From DASWHX01 sp036397995 (GTDB taxonomy: Bacteria > Bacteroidota > Bacteroidia > Cytophagales > Cyclobacteriaceae), in NCBI GenBank assembly GCA_036397995.1, contig DASWHX010000149.1:1-21951 (forward strand): a DNA stretch of 21,951 bases. The letters are read 5' to 3'. Below the pieces are notes generated by a model. That model was given only the letters and a program-made list of their open reading frames with translations, was not told the DNA's origin and searched no databases. Made by a program: the position numbers and the translations under genes. Position 1 is the stretch's first letter; each line of letters begins with the position of its first letter. Shown in pieces: positions 1 through 7,908 of this stretch.

Positions 1-245
1 ACCAGAAATTTCTGCGTCCTTTGGTACAAGTTTGTTTCGTCAGGATTTCCCAATAGTTTGATTATTTCTTCTTCCGAAAGTCCCATTAGTTTTGTCCGCT
101 GTTCCATTAGTGATGAAATCTCTACCTTCCTTAATGACTTGCATCCCTGTTCATCATTTTTCCATTTTTCCATGTTGAAATTATCTAAAGCGGGTATTGG
201 AGAACAAGCAATAATAAGAATAAGAAACGCTGGAATTCTTTTCAT
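1..245 (-). CDS. Small lipoprotein, N-terminal part, cut by the window edge
   Basis: Reading the minus strand from an ATG at 245 gives an open frame to the window edge (81 codons, no stop). The first 14 residues, MKRIPAFLILIIAC, are a lipoprotein signal peptide with a lipobox-like end at Cys14, so the mature protein should be a membrane-anchored lipoprotein. The rest is charged and soluble, with a stretch GLSEEEIIKLLGNPDET about 60 residues in. That resembles the opening of SmpA/OmlA (BamE-like) domains, where a helix is followed by LLGxPD/E, but this is only a resemblance. The plus-strand frame over the same bases is a shadow. The lipobox and the sensible protein make a real gene likely, and the function is unknown. 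It lies 29 nt downstream of a membrane-protein remnant on the same strand. Confidence 0.6.
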   Translation of the reverse strand, partial: MKRIPAFLILIIACSPIPALDNFNMEKWKNDEQGCKSLRKVEISSLMEQRTKLMGLSEEEIIKLLGNPDETNLYQRTQKFL

Positions 246-274
246 ACTTGTTGAACCTTGGTACTGATGATAAG

Positions 275-523
275 TCAAAGCCGGACTGATGAGATTGCAA
301 AATAAAGAATTCCTGAGATTAACCAGTTCACATTCCAATCATTTATAAAAGAAATGAATATTAAAGATGTTGAAAAAATAATGATCCGGGTTAGTTCCAG
401 GGATTTGATCCATTTTTTAGATTCAAATAAAGCTCCACAATTTATTATCGTAATAATTATGGTGGATACTATTACGGATTTTTGCAAAAGAGTGAATATG
501 TTCTGGTTGAATAAAAATACGGG
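275..523 (-). pseudogene. C-terminal remnant of a multi-pass membrane protein, possibly sterol desaturase/AGMO family
   Basis: The minus-strand frame is open from 523 (just after an in-frame TAA at 524-526) to a stop at 275. It has no convincing ATG; the first possible initiator is a TTG at 487. The translation has about three hydrophobic segments separated by GALFESKKWIKSLELTR. A G-x-L-F-E/D-x-K-x-W-x-x-x-L-E-x-x-R pattern is what I recall from the C-terminal helices of Bacteroidota sterol desaturase and alkylglycerol monooxygenase-like proteins. The histidine clusters that carry the di-iron site of that family would lie upstream and are absent. This is best read as the tail of a decayed gene, although a short two- to three-helix protein starting at TTG cannot be excluded. 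The family assignment is tentative. Confidence 0.4.
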
Positions 524-594
524 TTACAGTGCATTCTCTACTAAGAACCAACCATTGTTAAAGAATATCGTACATTTTCTTATATTGTAAGCAG

Positions 595-889
595 ATGATA
601 AACGAAGAACAAAAAAATATCATTATAGAAGTTTTGCAGCCTTACTACCCTAAAATGATTGGTGTTTTTGGCTCCTTTGCCCGAAATAGGAACAATCATG
701 ATAGTGACCTGGATATTCTTGTCGAATTTCAGGATACAGTAAATCTTCTGGATAATCATCGGAGTTGAAATTAAATTATCTGAATTACTAAATCTGGAAG
801 TCGATCTTGTAACCAAAAAAGCTATCTCCCCACTGTTAGCATACCATATTGATAAAGATCTGCTGAAAATCTTCCATGAAGAAGGATAA
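595..889 (+). pseudogene. mntA: MNT-domain nucleotidyltransferase (MntA-type antitoxin), frameshifted
   Basis: The ATG at 595 opens a frame with the nucleotidyltransferase signature GSFARN, ten residues, then SDLDILVEF, which is the GSx10DxD active-site motif of minimal nucleotidyltransferases. The frame stops at 766-768. One extra base at about 754 explains this: after LLD, the +1 frame continues as IIGVEIKLSELLNLEVDLVT and ends at TAA 887-889, as expected for the C-terminal half of the family. The rebuilt protein has about 97 residues, a normal length. In the family, MntA adenylylates and silences the HEPN ribonuclease HepT, whose gene follows and overlaps here by 14 nt as in intact pairs. 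The active-site half is intact but the gene cannot give a full-length product unless the ribosome shifts frame or the base is a sequencing error. Confidence 0.8.
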
Positions 890-1062
890 TTCAATATACC
901 TACACCATATCAATGATTGTATAACCAAAATTGATACTTATACAACAGACCTTTCCCAGGGTAATTTTTTGAGTAATTCTCTGTTCACAGGATGCTGTTA
1001 TCAGGAATTTTGAAATTATCGGTGAAGCAACCAAAAAACTCTCAAGGAAGGCAAATCGATAA
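876..1062 (+). pseudogene. hepT: HEPN-domain protein (HepT/DUF86-type toxin), frameshifted and truncated
   Basis: The ATG at 876 lies inside the end of the mntA remnant. The frame reads MKKDNSIYLHHINDCITKID and on to NSLF, close to the start of DUF86/HepT proteins, then goes out of frame and stops at 1011-1013. Dropping one base at about 987 restores QDAVIRNFEIIGEATKKLS, the second conserved helix of the family. That frame ends at TAA 1060-1062 after only about 62 residues. Intact HepT proteins have about 110-140 residues, and their RNase motif (R-x4-H-x-Y, usually RNxxxH) comes after this point. No such motif can be read downstream in any plus frame. The toxin has therefore lost its catalytic half, and the pair is dead whatever the frameshifts mean. 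Confidence 0.78.
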
Positions 1063-1107
1063 AATGAAATTGTTTGTTTACCTTTAAAAATCTCAAAATT
1101 TATACGT

Positions 1108-1554
1108 GTGAATAAATTCAGCAAACCCTTCTGGCTGCTCTCTTTTTTTCTAACTTCAGTCATATTTATTTACACCTATGCAAACATGGATGACATGGTT
1201 AGCTACTACCAAAATCCCTATACTTTGTCAAAGCTTTACATATCACGGGAATTATTCTTTTTCATTGGCCTGGCAACCATAATAGTAACGAATCTTGCCT
1301 TGTATGTCTTTTCCAAATTGATACGCGACTCACATGTAGCAAAGGAGTATTTTAAGGAATTAGGAACCTGGTTTATTACCATGGCCGGTATCTCGAATAT
1401 CTTTCTTTTTGTCTCGCTGGTGTTTATCCTGCTATTCAACAGGCTGGATGATTTTGATCCCCGGGTGTTGGGCTTCTTCCTTTACTTTATTGGTTTTATC
1501 GCTTTTGCGTGGCTTGTCAGACTAATTATTCTCCTTCTCAAGAGGCAGCAATGA
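1108..1554 (+). CDS. Hypothetical four-helix integral membrane protein
   Basis: The predicted protein has 148 residues and four hydrophobic segments at about 7-25, 47-70, 84-109 and 119-144. The loop after helix 1 carries MDDMVSYYQNP and there is a basic end, KRQQ, so it is an inner-membrane protein. No catalytic motif is visible and I do not recognise the family. The start used is a GTG at 1108. The frame is open back to the TAA that ends the HEPN remnant (1060-1062), but there is no in-frame ATG, and the GTG lies directly before a good N-terminal anchor. A GTG start next to a decayed locus could mean that the original 5' end was lost. There is no obvious partner gene downstream. Confidence 0.6.
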   Translation: MNKFSKPFWLLSFFLTSVIFIYTYANMDDMVSYYQNPYTLSKLYISRELFFFIGLATIIVTNLALYVFSKLIRDSHVAKEYFKELGTWFITMAGISNIFLFVSLVFILLFNRLDDFDPRVLGFFLYFIGFIAFAWLVRLIILLLKRQQ

Positions 1555-1855
1555 TGTAAGAATATCTTGAATAAATATAATAAATCAGCTCTTTAAACCA
1601 CCACTTTACTTTACTTTTCTAATCTTCACATCTTTAATAAGTTATACTTTTAAACTTAAAGAACTTAATTAGTTTTTCCTGCGAAATTCTGAGTCGTGTA
1701 CATTTACCGGAATTCTTTAAAAAGTTAAAAATTTGACCAATTTCAAACATTTTCGATGCAAATAGATTTCCTTTGCACAGCTAGGATTTACACCTCCGAA
1801 TGTATTAATTTAGAAACGATTAAAGTCAAGCCAATCTTAAAAAAATTCATTTTTT
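1555..1855 (+). promoter_or_regulatory. 301-nt AT-rich intergenic region upstream of parE
   Basis: I see no gene here. It must contain the promoter of the parE operon. The best -7 candidate is TTCCTTTGC at 1768-1776, one mismatch from TAnnTTTGC, but no TTTG lies at the expected spacing upstream. A TTTG at 1732-1735 is about 32 nt away, which is too far. A weak AT-rich hairpin (AAGTT and AACTT arms near 1638-1657) has no GC core and is not a convincing terminator for the preceding gene. Confidence 0.35.
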
Positions 1856-3712
1856 ATGGCCCCTGGAAATTATACAGAAGCTAGTATTAAGTCTCTGGAC
1901 TGGAAAGAGCATATCCGCTTGCGACCGGGTATGTATATAGGAAAGCTGGGCGACGGCTCTTCCCCTGATGATGGCATTTATGTTCTTGTAAAAGAAATCG
2001 TTGATAATGCCATTGATGAATACGTGATGGGGTTTGGCCGGACAATTGACATTAAAATCTCTGACCAGGAAGTAGAAGTAAGAGACTATGGTCGTGGAAT
2101 TCCATTGGGAAAGGTGATTGATTGCGTTTCAAAAATAAATACCGGTGGAAAATACGACTCAGAAGCCTTTCAGAAATCTGTTGGATTAAATGGTGTAGGC
2201 ACAAAGGCAGTCAATGCATTATGCAAAAACTTTCTTGTGCAATCCTTCAGGGAGGGAAAAACTAAAGTAGCAGAATTTGTGCGGGGTGAGATCACTAAAA
2301 ATCCAAAGATCGCTGCCAATAAATCCAAAAGTGGAACCCTGGTTGTCTTTAAACCTGATGGAAACATTTTTAAAAACTTTCACTATATACCCGAATATTT
2401 AGAAGAACAGATTTGGAATTATGTATTCCTGAATTCCGGCCTGACGATTAATCTCAACGGCAAGAAATTCCATTCCCAAAATGGACTTCTCGATCTGCTT
2501 AAAAGAAAGACTGATGAAGACAGTCTGAGATATCCGATAATTCACCGGAAAGGGAAGGATATTGAATTTGCAATTTCTCATTCTAATCAATATGGGGAGG
2601 ATTACTACTCCTTTGTAAACGGGCAGTTTACAACTCAGGGTGGAACTCATTTGGCTGCCTTTCGGGAAGCTATTGTAAAAACAATCCGTGAGTTCTATAA
2701 AAAAGATTACGATTCAACGGATATCCGGGCAAGCATAATTGGGGCAATTGCAATCCGTGTTCAGGAACCTGTTTTTGAATCTCAGACTAAAACAAAGTTG
2801 GGTTCACAAAATATCGCGCCAGAAGGTCCTACTGTGCGGACTTTTATTAATGATTTTGTAGGAAAAGAATTAGATAACTTCCTGCACCAATCTCCTAAAG
2901 TTGCTGACGCTTTGTTGAAGCGAATACAGCAATCTGAACGCGAAAGAAAGGAAATAGCAGGTATTAAAAAACTTGCCAATGAACGAGCCAAGAAAGCAAA
3001 TCTTCATAATAAGAAACTTAGAGATTGCAGACTTCATTATGATGAAGATAAGTCCGGGGCCGAAACAATGATTTTTATCACCGAAGGTGACTCTGCAAGC
3101 GGTTCCATTACCAAATCCAGAGATGTCCAGACGCAGGCTGTCTTTAGCTTAAGAGGTAAGCCTCTGAATTCCTATGGACTCACCAAAAAAGTGGTATATG
3201 AAAATGAAGAGTTCAACCTGCTGCAGCATGCACTAAATATTGAAGATGGATTGGATGGCCTGCGCTACAAGAAAATTATTATTGCAACTGACGCGGATGT
3301 GGATGGAATGCATATCAGACTCTTATTGTTAACTTTCTTCCTGCAATTTTTTCCGGACCTGGTGAAGCATGGTCATGTTTTCATTCTTGAAACCCCTTTA
3401 TTCAGGGTAAGAAATAAGAAAGAAACAATTTATTGTTATTCCGAAGGAGACAAAGAGACTGCGGTAAATAAATTGGGTGGAAAACCTGAGATAACCCGCT
3501 TCAAAGGTTTAGGAGAAATTTCTCCGGATGAATTCAAGAATTTCATCGGAGAAAAGATTCGTTTGGAACCGGTGAAGGTTGGCAGAGATTCAACAGTTAA
3601 ACAAATACTGGAGTTCTATATGGGTAAAAATACACCCGACAGGCAAGAGTTTATTATAAAAAATTTAAAAGTTGAAAAAGATATTGTTAAGGAAGAAGTG
3701 GTTGTAGCTTAA
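1856..3712 (+). CDS. parE: DNA topoisomerase IV subunit B (ParE)
   Basis: This is the 618-residue ATPase subunit of the type IIA topoisomerase that decatenates daughter chromosomes. The GHKL ATPase is complete: the N box EIVDNAIDE at 47-55, DYGRGIP at 77-83 and GLNGVGTK at 110-117. The Toprim domain shows EGDSASGS at 410-417 and the metal-binding DADVDG at 479-484, followed by RFKGLGE. The length fits Bacteroidota ParE, without the insert of enterobacterial GyrB. I call it ParE rather than GyrB because a ParC-type subunit follows after a single base. The ATG at 1856 lies in an A/T-rich context with no Shine-Dalgarno site, as is usual for the phylum, and places the RPGMYIG motif at 23-29 as expected. 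It is the first gene of a four-gene operon. Confidence 0.95.
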   Translation: MAPGNYTEASIKSLDWKEHIRLRPGMYIGKLGDGSSPDDGIYVLVKEIVDNAIDEYVMGFGRTIDIKISDQEVEVRDYGRGIPLGKVIDCVSKINTGGKYDSEAFQKSVGLNGVGTKAVNALCKNFLVQSFREGKTKVAEFVRGEITKNPKIAANKSKSGTLVVFKPDGNIFKNFHYIPEYLEEQIWNYVFLNSGLTINLNGKKFHSQNGLLDLLKRKTDEDSLRYPIIHRKGKDIEFAISHSNQYGEDYYSFVNGQFTTQGGTHLAAFREAIVKTIREFYKKDYDSTDIRASIIGAIAIRVQEPVFESQTKTKLGSQNIAPEGPTVRTFINDFVGKELDNFLHQSPKVADALLKRIQQSERERKEIAGIKKLANERAKKANLHNKKLRDCRLHYDEDKSGAETMIFITEGDSASGSITKSRDVQTQAVFSLRGKPLNSYGLTKKVVYENEEFNLLQHALNIEDGLDGLRYKKIIIATDADVDGMHIRLLLLTFFLQFFPDLVKHGHVFILETPLFRVRNKKETIYCYSEGDKETAVNKLGGKPEITRFKGLGEISPDEFKNFIGEKIRLEPVKVGRDSTVKQILEFYMGKNTPDRQEFIIKNLKVEKDIVKEEVVVA

Positions 3713-3713
3713 G

Positions 3714-6497
3714 ATGGCAAAAAGATCCAGAAAGAAAAAATCACCGGACCGGGAAGAGGATTTGGTCCATGATTTAAGACCCGTCTCAGGGTTATATAAA
3801 AATTGGTTTCTCGATTACGCCTCCTATGTAATTCTTGAAAGAGCTGTTCCTGCGATAGAAGATGGTTTCAAGCCCGTGCAGCGGCGTATAATGCATGCTC
3901 TTAAGGAGATGGATGATGGCCGGTTTAATAAAGTAGCCAACGTAATCGGTAGTACTATGCAATATCATCCGCATGGAGATGCCTCCATCGGTGACGCTAT
4001 TGTAAATATTGGACAAAAAGAATTACTTTTTGATATCCAGGGAAACTGGGGTGATGTGAGAACAGGTGACAGTGCCGCGGCAGCACGGTATATCGAAGTT
4101 AGGCTTTCAGAATTCGCCAAAGAAGTAGTTTATAACAACCAGACCACCCAATGGCAGCTTTCTTATGATGGCCGCAAAAGGGAACCAGTTACCTTGCCGG
4201 TGAAATTTCCACTTTTGCTTGCTGCCGGAGTTGAGGGTATTGCCGTTGGCTTATCTACTAAAATCCTTCCCCACAACTTTCGTGAACTGATTAAAGCAAG
4301 TATTGAGGTACTGAAGGGTAAGAGCCCTAAAATTTTCCCCGACTTTCCAACCGGTGGAACGGCCGACTTCTCCGAATACAATCAGGGTTATAAAGGAAGC
4401 CGGGTTCGAATCAGAGCCAAGATTGAAGCTATTGATAAAAAAACCCTGATAATAAAGGATATACCTTTTGGTACAACTACAACCGGCTTGATTGATTCCA
4501 TCATTAAAGCAAACGACAAAGGTAAAATCAAGGTGAAGCAGGTTATTGATAATACTGCCGAACACGTGGAAATTCTGGTTCATCTGGCCGCCGGCCAGTC
4601 TCCCGATGTTGCAATCGATGCTTTATACGCATTTACAGATTGCGAGTATTCTGTATCACCGAATGCCTGCGTGATTATTGATGAGAAGCCGAGATTTCTT
4701 CATGTTAACGAGATTTTGAAAATAAACACGGAGAAAACGGTTGCTCTTTTGAAACAAGAGCTGCAAATAAGGAAAGAAGAACTTCAGGAGCGTATTCTTT
4801 TTTCTTCTCTCGAAAAGATTTTTATTGAAAAGAGAATCTACAGGAATATTGAAGAGTGCGAGACATGGGATGCCGTTATTAAGACAATAGATAAAGGACT
4901 AAAGCCGTATAAGAAGCAATTTTACCGTGAAATTACCGGGGAGGATATTGTTAAGCTTACCGAGATAAAAATTAAGCGGATTTCCAGGTTTGATTCCTTT
5001 AAGGCTGATGAGTTAATGAAAAAGCTGGAGGAAGAGTTGAAGGAAACCCTATACAATCTGAAAAACCTCACGAATTTTTCCATCAGGTATTATGAGAATC
5101 TCCTGGAAAAATTTGGAAAGGGAAGGGAGCGAAAAACGGAGTCTAAATCTTTTGACGTAATTACTGCAACGGTTGTGGCGGCTACGAACCAAAAGCTTTA
5201 TGTGAACCGAAAGGATGGCTTCGCCGGGTATGGTTTAAGAAAGGATGAATTTGTGAGTGAATGTTCGGATCTGGATGATATAATCGCGATGAGGTCGGAT
5301 GCAAAATTCATGGTTTCCCGAATTAGTGAGAAAACATATATGGGGAAAGAAATTATGCAGGTGGCCGTCTTCAAAAAGAATGATGAACGAATGGTCTATA
5401 ACGCGGTCTACGTGGATGGGAAAACGGGAAAATCAATGGTCAAGCGGTTTCAGGTTATTGGCGTTACTCGTGATAAAGAATATGATATTTCCAAAGGAGC
5501 GCCGGGAAGCAAACTGCTTTACATTTCAGCAAATCCGAATGGTGAAGCGGAAGTTATAACCGTGAAACTCACTCAGGGAAGCAAAGCCAGGAAAAAAGTT
5601 TTCGATTTCAACTTTTCACAACTCGATATAAAAGGTCGCGGTGCTGGGGGAAATATTATTACCAGGTACCCGGTCAGGAAAATTGAACGTAAAACTACCG
5701 GGGTAAGCACATTGAAGGGGCTGGATATTTGGTATGATGAATCCGTTGGCAGACTAAACAGGGAAGGGCGGGGTAAATTGGTGGGCAATTTTGATGGTGA
5801 TGATCGGATAATTGTTTTCTACAAGGATGGTCACTATGAAATAACCAGCTATGAACTCTCCAACAGATATGAATATGATAAGGTGGTGGAAGTCGCAAAA
5901 CTTAGACCAGATGTTATTATTACGGCAGTTCATTACGATGGAGGCAGTAAAAATTATTACGTAAAGCGTTTTACTGTAGAAACTTCTACTCTCGATAAAA
6001 TGTTCCGGTTCATTAGCGAGGAACCGGGAAGTAAACTGGTCCTGGCAACCACGAACCCAAATCCTGTTGCAATCCTGGAAATTGAAAAAGGAAAGGGAAA
6101 AACCAGGGAGGCTATTCAAATAGATCTTACAGAAGTAGTCGATATAAAAGGCTGGAAAGCTTTTGGGAACAGACTTTCAAACTACAAAATCAAAAACGTT
6201 AAGCTTGCGGAGACGGTGAAATCAGGGGCCGAGTTTATGGAGAAACCAGAAGAAAAACCAAAGCTGAAAAAACAAAAGTTGCAAAAGAAGGTAAAGACCA
6301 AATCTGTCAAATCCAAAACCTTTTCTAAAAAAGCCAAAACCAACGCTTCTAAAGAGAAATCAATTCCCGGGAAACCTGTAATCAGGAAATCAAAATCTTC
6401 AAAAAAAAAAGGAAAAATAAATAATCAACAAGATTTGTTCGCCTCTCAAAATTCGGAGTCTTTTGAAGTTGGATCTACTATTCAACTTGACTTGTAA
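3714..6497 (+). CDS. parC: DNA topoisomerase IV subunit A (ParC)
   Basis: This is the 927-residue DNA-cleaving subunit that pairs with ParE. The winged-helix segment contains YHPHGDASIGDAIV, and the catalytic tyrosine is Tyr126 in AARYIEVRL. A tower and coiled-coil region (about 340-480) precedes a long beta-pinwheel C-terminal domain (about 500-840) with blade motifs such as GRGAGGNIIT and KGWKAFGNRL. The canonical GyrA box QRRGGKG is not present, which agrees with ParC rather than GyrA. Residues about 843-900 form a Lys/Ser-rich, probably disordered tail. It is followed by QQDLF (905-909), a possible sliding-clamp-binding peptide, and the end TIQLDL. It starts one base after the parE stop and its stop overlaps the next ATG by one base, so translational coupling is likely. 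It is longer than the 752-residue E. coli ParC because of the larger C-terminal domain and tail. Confidence 0.95.
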   Translation: MAKRSRKKKSPDREEDLVHDLRPVSGLYKNWFLDYASYVILERAVPAIEDGFKPVQRRIMHALKEMDDGRFNKVANVIGSTMQYHPHGDASIGDAIVNIGQKELLFDIQGNWGDVRTGDSAAAARYIEVRLSEFAKEVVYNNQTTQWQLSYDGRKREPVTLPVKFPLLLAAGVEGIAVGLSTKILPHNFRELIKASIEVLKGKSPKIFPDFPTGGTADFSEYNQGYKGSRVRIRAKIEAIDKKTLIIKDIPFGTTTTGLIDSIIKANDKGKIKVKQVIDNTAEHVEILVHLAAGQSPDVAIDALYAFTDCEYSVSPNACVIIDEKPRFLHVNEILKINTEKTVALLKQELQIRKEELQERILFSSLEKIFIEKRIYRNIEECETWDAVIKTIDKGLKPYKKQFYREITGEDIVKLTEIKIKRISRFDSFKADELMKKLEEELKETLYNLKNLTNFSIRYYENLLEKFGKGRERKTESKSFDVITATVVAATNQKLYVNRKDGFAGYGLRKDEFVSECSDLDDIIAMRSDAKFMVSRISEKTYMGKEIMQVAVFKKNDERMVYNAVYVDGKTGKSMVKRFQVIGVTRDKEYDISKGAPGSKLLYISANPNGEAEVITVKLTQGSKARKKVFDFNFSQLDIKGRGAGGNIITRYPVRKIERKTTGVSTLKGLDIWYDESVGRLNREGRGKLVGNFDGDDRIIVFYKDGHYEITSYELSNRYEYDKVVEVAKLRPDVIITAVHYDGGSKNYYVKRFTVETSTLDKMFRFISEEPGSKLVLATTNPNPVAILEIEKGKGKTREAIQIDLTEVVDIKGWKAFGNRLSNYKIKNVKLAETVKSGAEFMEKPEEKPKLKKQKLQKKVKTKSVKSKTFSKKAKTNASKEKSIPGKPVIRKSKSSKKKGKINNQQDLFASQNSESFEVGSTIQLDL

Positions 6498-7183
6498 TGG
6501 ACCAGGAAAATAATAAACGGCTGCTTGATTTTATTTCTCCTTTTGTAACCATTCACAAAAGGGAAAGAATTGAAGAGGTTTTAACTCAAAGAACAAGACA
6601 TCTCACTGTGGTTCTCGAAGATATTTATCAGTCACAGAATGCCAGCGCTGTAATTCGTTCTTGTGAATGTATTGGGATTCAGGATGTTCATGTAATTGAA
6701 CAAAAAAATTTCTATAAAGTGAATCGTGATGTATTGCGAGGTGCCGGTAAATGGATTTCACTGCACCGGTATAAAACTGCAGGTTCCGCGCAGGATTGTT
6801 TTTCTACTTTGAGGGAAATGGGATACAAAATTATTGGTGCAGCACCGGAAACTATTTACTCTACAATTCAAGAAATTGACATAAATCATAAATTGGCAAT
6901 TGTTTTTGGTACAGAATTGGAAGGTTTAAGTGATTATGCTCTTAAAAATGTAGATGGAATGGTAAGGATTCCAATGTCCGGGTTCACAGAAAGCTTCAAT
7001 TTATCAGTAAGTGCCGCCCTGGTGACCTTTAACTTGTTGACGAAAGTGAAGACTGAATTGCAAAATTGGGAACTTACTGAAAGAGAAAAACTCGAACTAA
7101 GATTAGAATGGTATAAAAAGTCAATTAAAAACGCGGTAAAACTGGAGACTGAATTTTTTCGTTTATACCCGGGGATATCATGA
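6497..7183 (+). CDS. trmH: TrmH-family RNA 2'-O-methyltransferase (SPOUT), probably tRNA Gm18
   Basis: The 228-residue protein carries the three SPOUT motifs that form the trefoil knot and SAM pocket: QNASAVIRSCECIG (47-60, with the conserved Asn48 and Arg54), VFGTELEGLS (136-145) and IPMSGFTESFNLSVSAAL (158-175). An N-terminal helical part and a charged C-terminal helix (about 190-228) match TrmH, which methylates the ribose of G18 in tRNA, rather than the longer RlmB, which has an extra L30e-like domain. The exact RNA target is inferred. The start ATG overlaps the parC stop (TAATG) and the 3' end overlaps the next ATG by 4 nt, so it belongs to the parE-parC operon. The link to topoisomerase IV is probably only co-transcription. 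Confidence 0.87.
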   Translation: MDQENNKRLLDFISPFVTIHKRERIEEVLTQRTRHLTVVLEDIYQSQNASAVIRSCECIGIQDVHVIEQKNFYKVNRDVLRGAGKWISLHRYKTAGSAQDCFSTLREMGYKIIGAAPETIYSTIQEIDINHKLAIVFGTELEGLSDYALKNVDGMVRIPMSGFTESFNLSVSAALVTFNLLTKVKTELQNWELTEREKLELRLEWYKKSIKNAVKLETEFFRLYPGIS

Positions 7184-7833
7184 AAGTTGTGAAGAAAATA
7201 TTGAAGTTTTTACTTGTGATTTTTGCGGTAATATTCGTTTTTATCCTGGCGTCCAACTTCTGGATTTGGAATGTTACCCATCACAGAGTTTTTGAAAGCA
7301 TTGATGACCTCCCTGAGAACGAAGTGGCCCTTGTTCTTGGCACTAGCAGATTTACCGTGGGAGGAAAAGTGAATCCCTTTTTTAAATACAGGATTCAGTT
7401 GGCAGCTGAACTGTATAAAAGTGGAAAGGTAAAATATATCATTGTGAGTGGAGATAATAACACGAAGTACTACAATGAGCCGAAAGAAATGCGTGACGCG
7501 CTTCTTCTTTTAGGAATACCTTATCGCAAAATAATTCTTGACTATGCGGGATTCAGGACTCTTGATTCAATGGTCAGGTGTAAAGAAATATTTGGCCAGA
7601 AAAAAATAACCATTATTACTCAAAAATTTCATAGCTTCAGAGCTATTTTCATTGGGGATTATTATGGAATGGAGACCACGGCAATCGCGGCAAGAAATTT
7701 ACCCTTCCGGCAATCATTTAAAGTGGAATTGCGTGAGACCTTGGCAAGGTCTAAAGCGGTAATTGATTTGTACATCCTCCGGGAGAGCCCCAAATTTCTA
7801 GGTGAGAAGGAAATCATAGGCCAGGTCAGGTAA
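7180..7833 (+). CDS. SanA-like DUF218 membrane protein
   Basis: The protein has 217 residues: one N-terminal membrane helix (about 8-29), then a DUF218 domain facing the periplasm. Family landmarks are LVLGTS (51-56), VSGDN (89-93), NEPKEM (99-104), DYAGFRTLDS (121-130) and TQKFHSFRA (147-155). This pattern matches SanA, the E. coli protein linked to vancomycin exclusion at high temperature, more closely than the larger YdcF/ElyC type. DUF218 proteins act in envelope integrity, but their chemistry is poorly known. The ATG overlaps the trmH stop (ATGA), making it the last gene of the operon. The tail after about 185 is a family-typical basic segment. Confidence 0.85.
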   Translation: MKVVKKILKFLLVIFAVIFVFILASNFWIWNVTHHRVFESIDDLPENEVALVLGTSRFTVGGKVNPFFKYRIQLAAELYKSGKVKYIIVSGDNNTKYYNEPKEMRDALLLLGIPYRKIILDYAGFRTLDSMVRCKEIFGQKKITIITQKFHSFRAIFIGDYYGMETTAIAARNLPFRQSFKVELRETLARSKAVIDLYILRESPKFLGEKEIIGQVR

Positions 7834-7908
7834 ACAATTGTAAAAAATAATAAGAGTCGTAATTATGAGGGAATTAAAAATGTTCCATACTTGTTATAAT
7901 TTTATCTT

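Noticed and set aside
58..267. Plus-strand frame of 69 codons at the left edge
   Set aside because: It is the antisense of the lipoprotein on the minus strand, which has a convincing signal peptide and lipobox; the plus-strand product looks like no protein.
354..590. Plus-strand frame of 78 codons
   Set aside because: It overlaps the minus-strand membrane fragment, which has the better amino-acid pattern (hydrophobic helices and a charged loop).
1..1100. An insertion sequence as the cause of the gene decay in this stretch
   Set aside because: No transposase fragment, terminal inverted repeats or target-site duplications could be found.
580..1163. Two minus-strand frames across the toxin-antitoxin remnant
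   Set aside because: The plus strand carries recognisable MNT and HEPN motifs in the same bases; the minus-strand products show no motif.
1638..1670. AT-rich inverted repeat as a terminator of the 148-residue membrane protein gene
   Set aside because: The arms are only about 5 bp of A/T pairs with a bulge, and there is no GC core or clear T-run.
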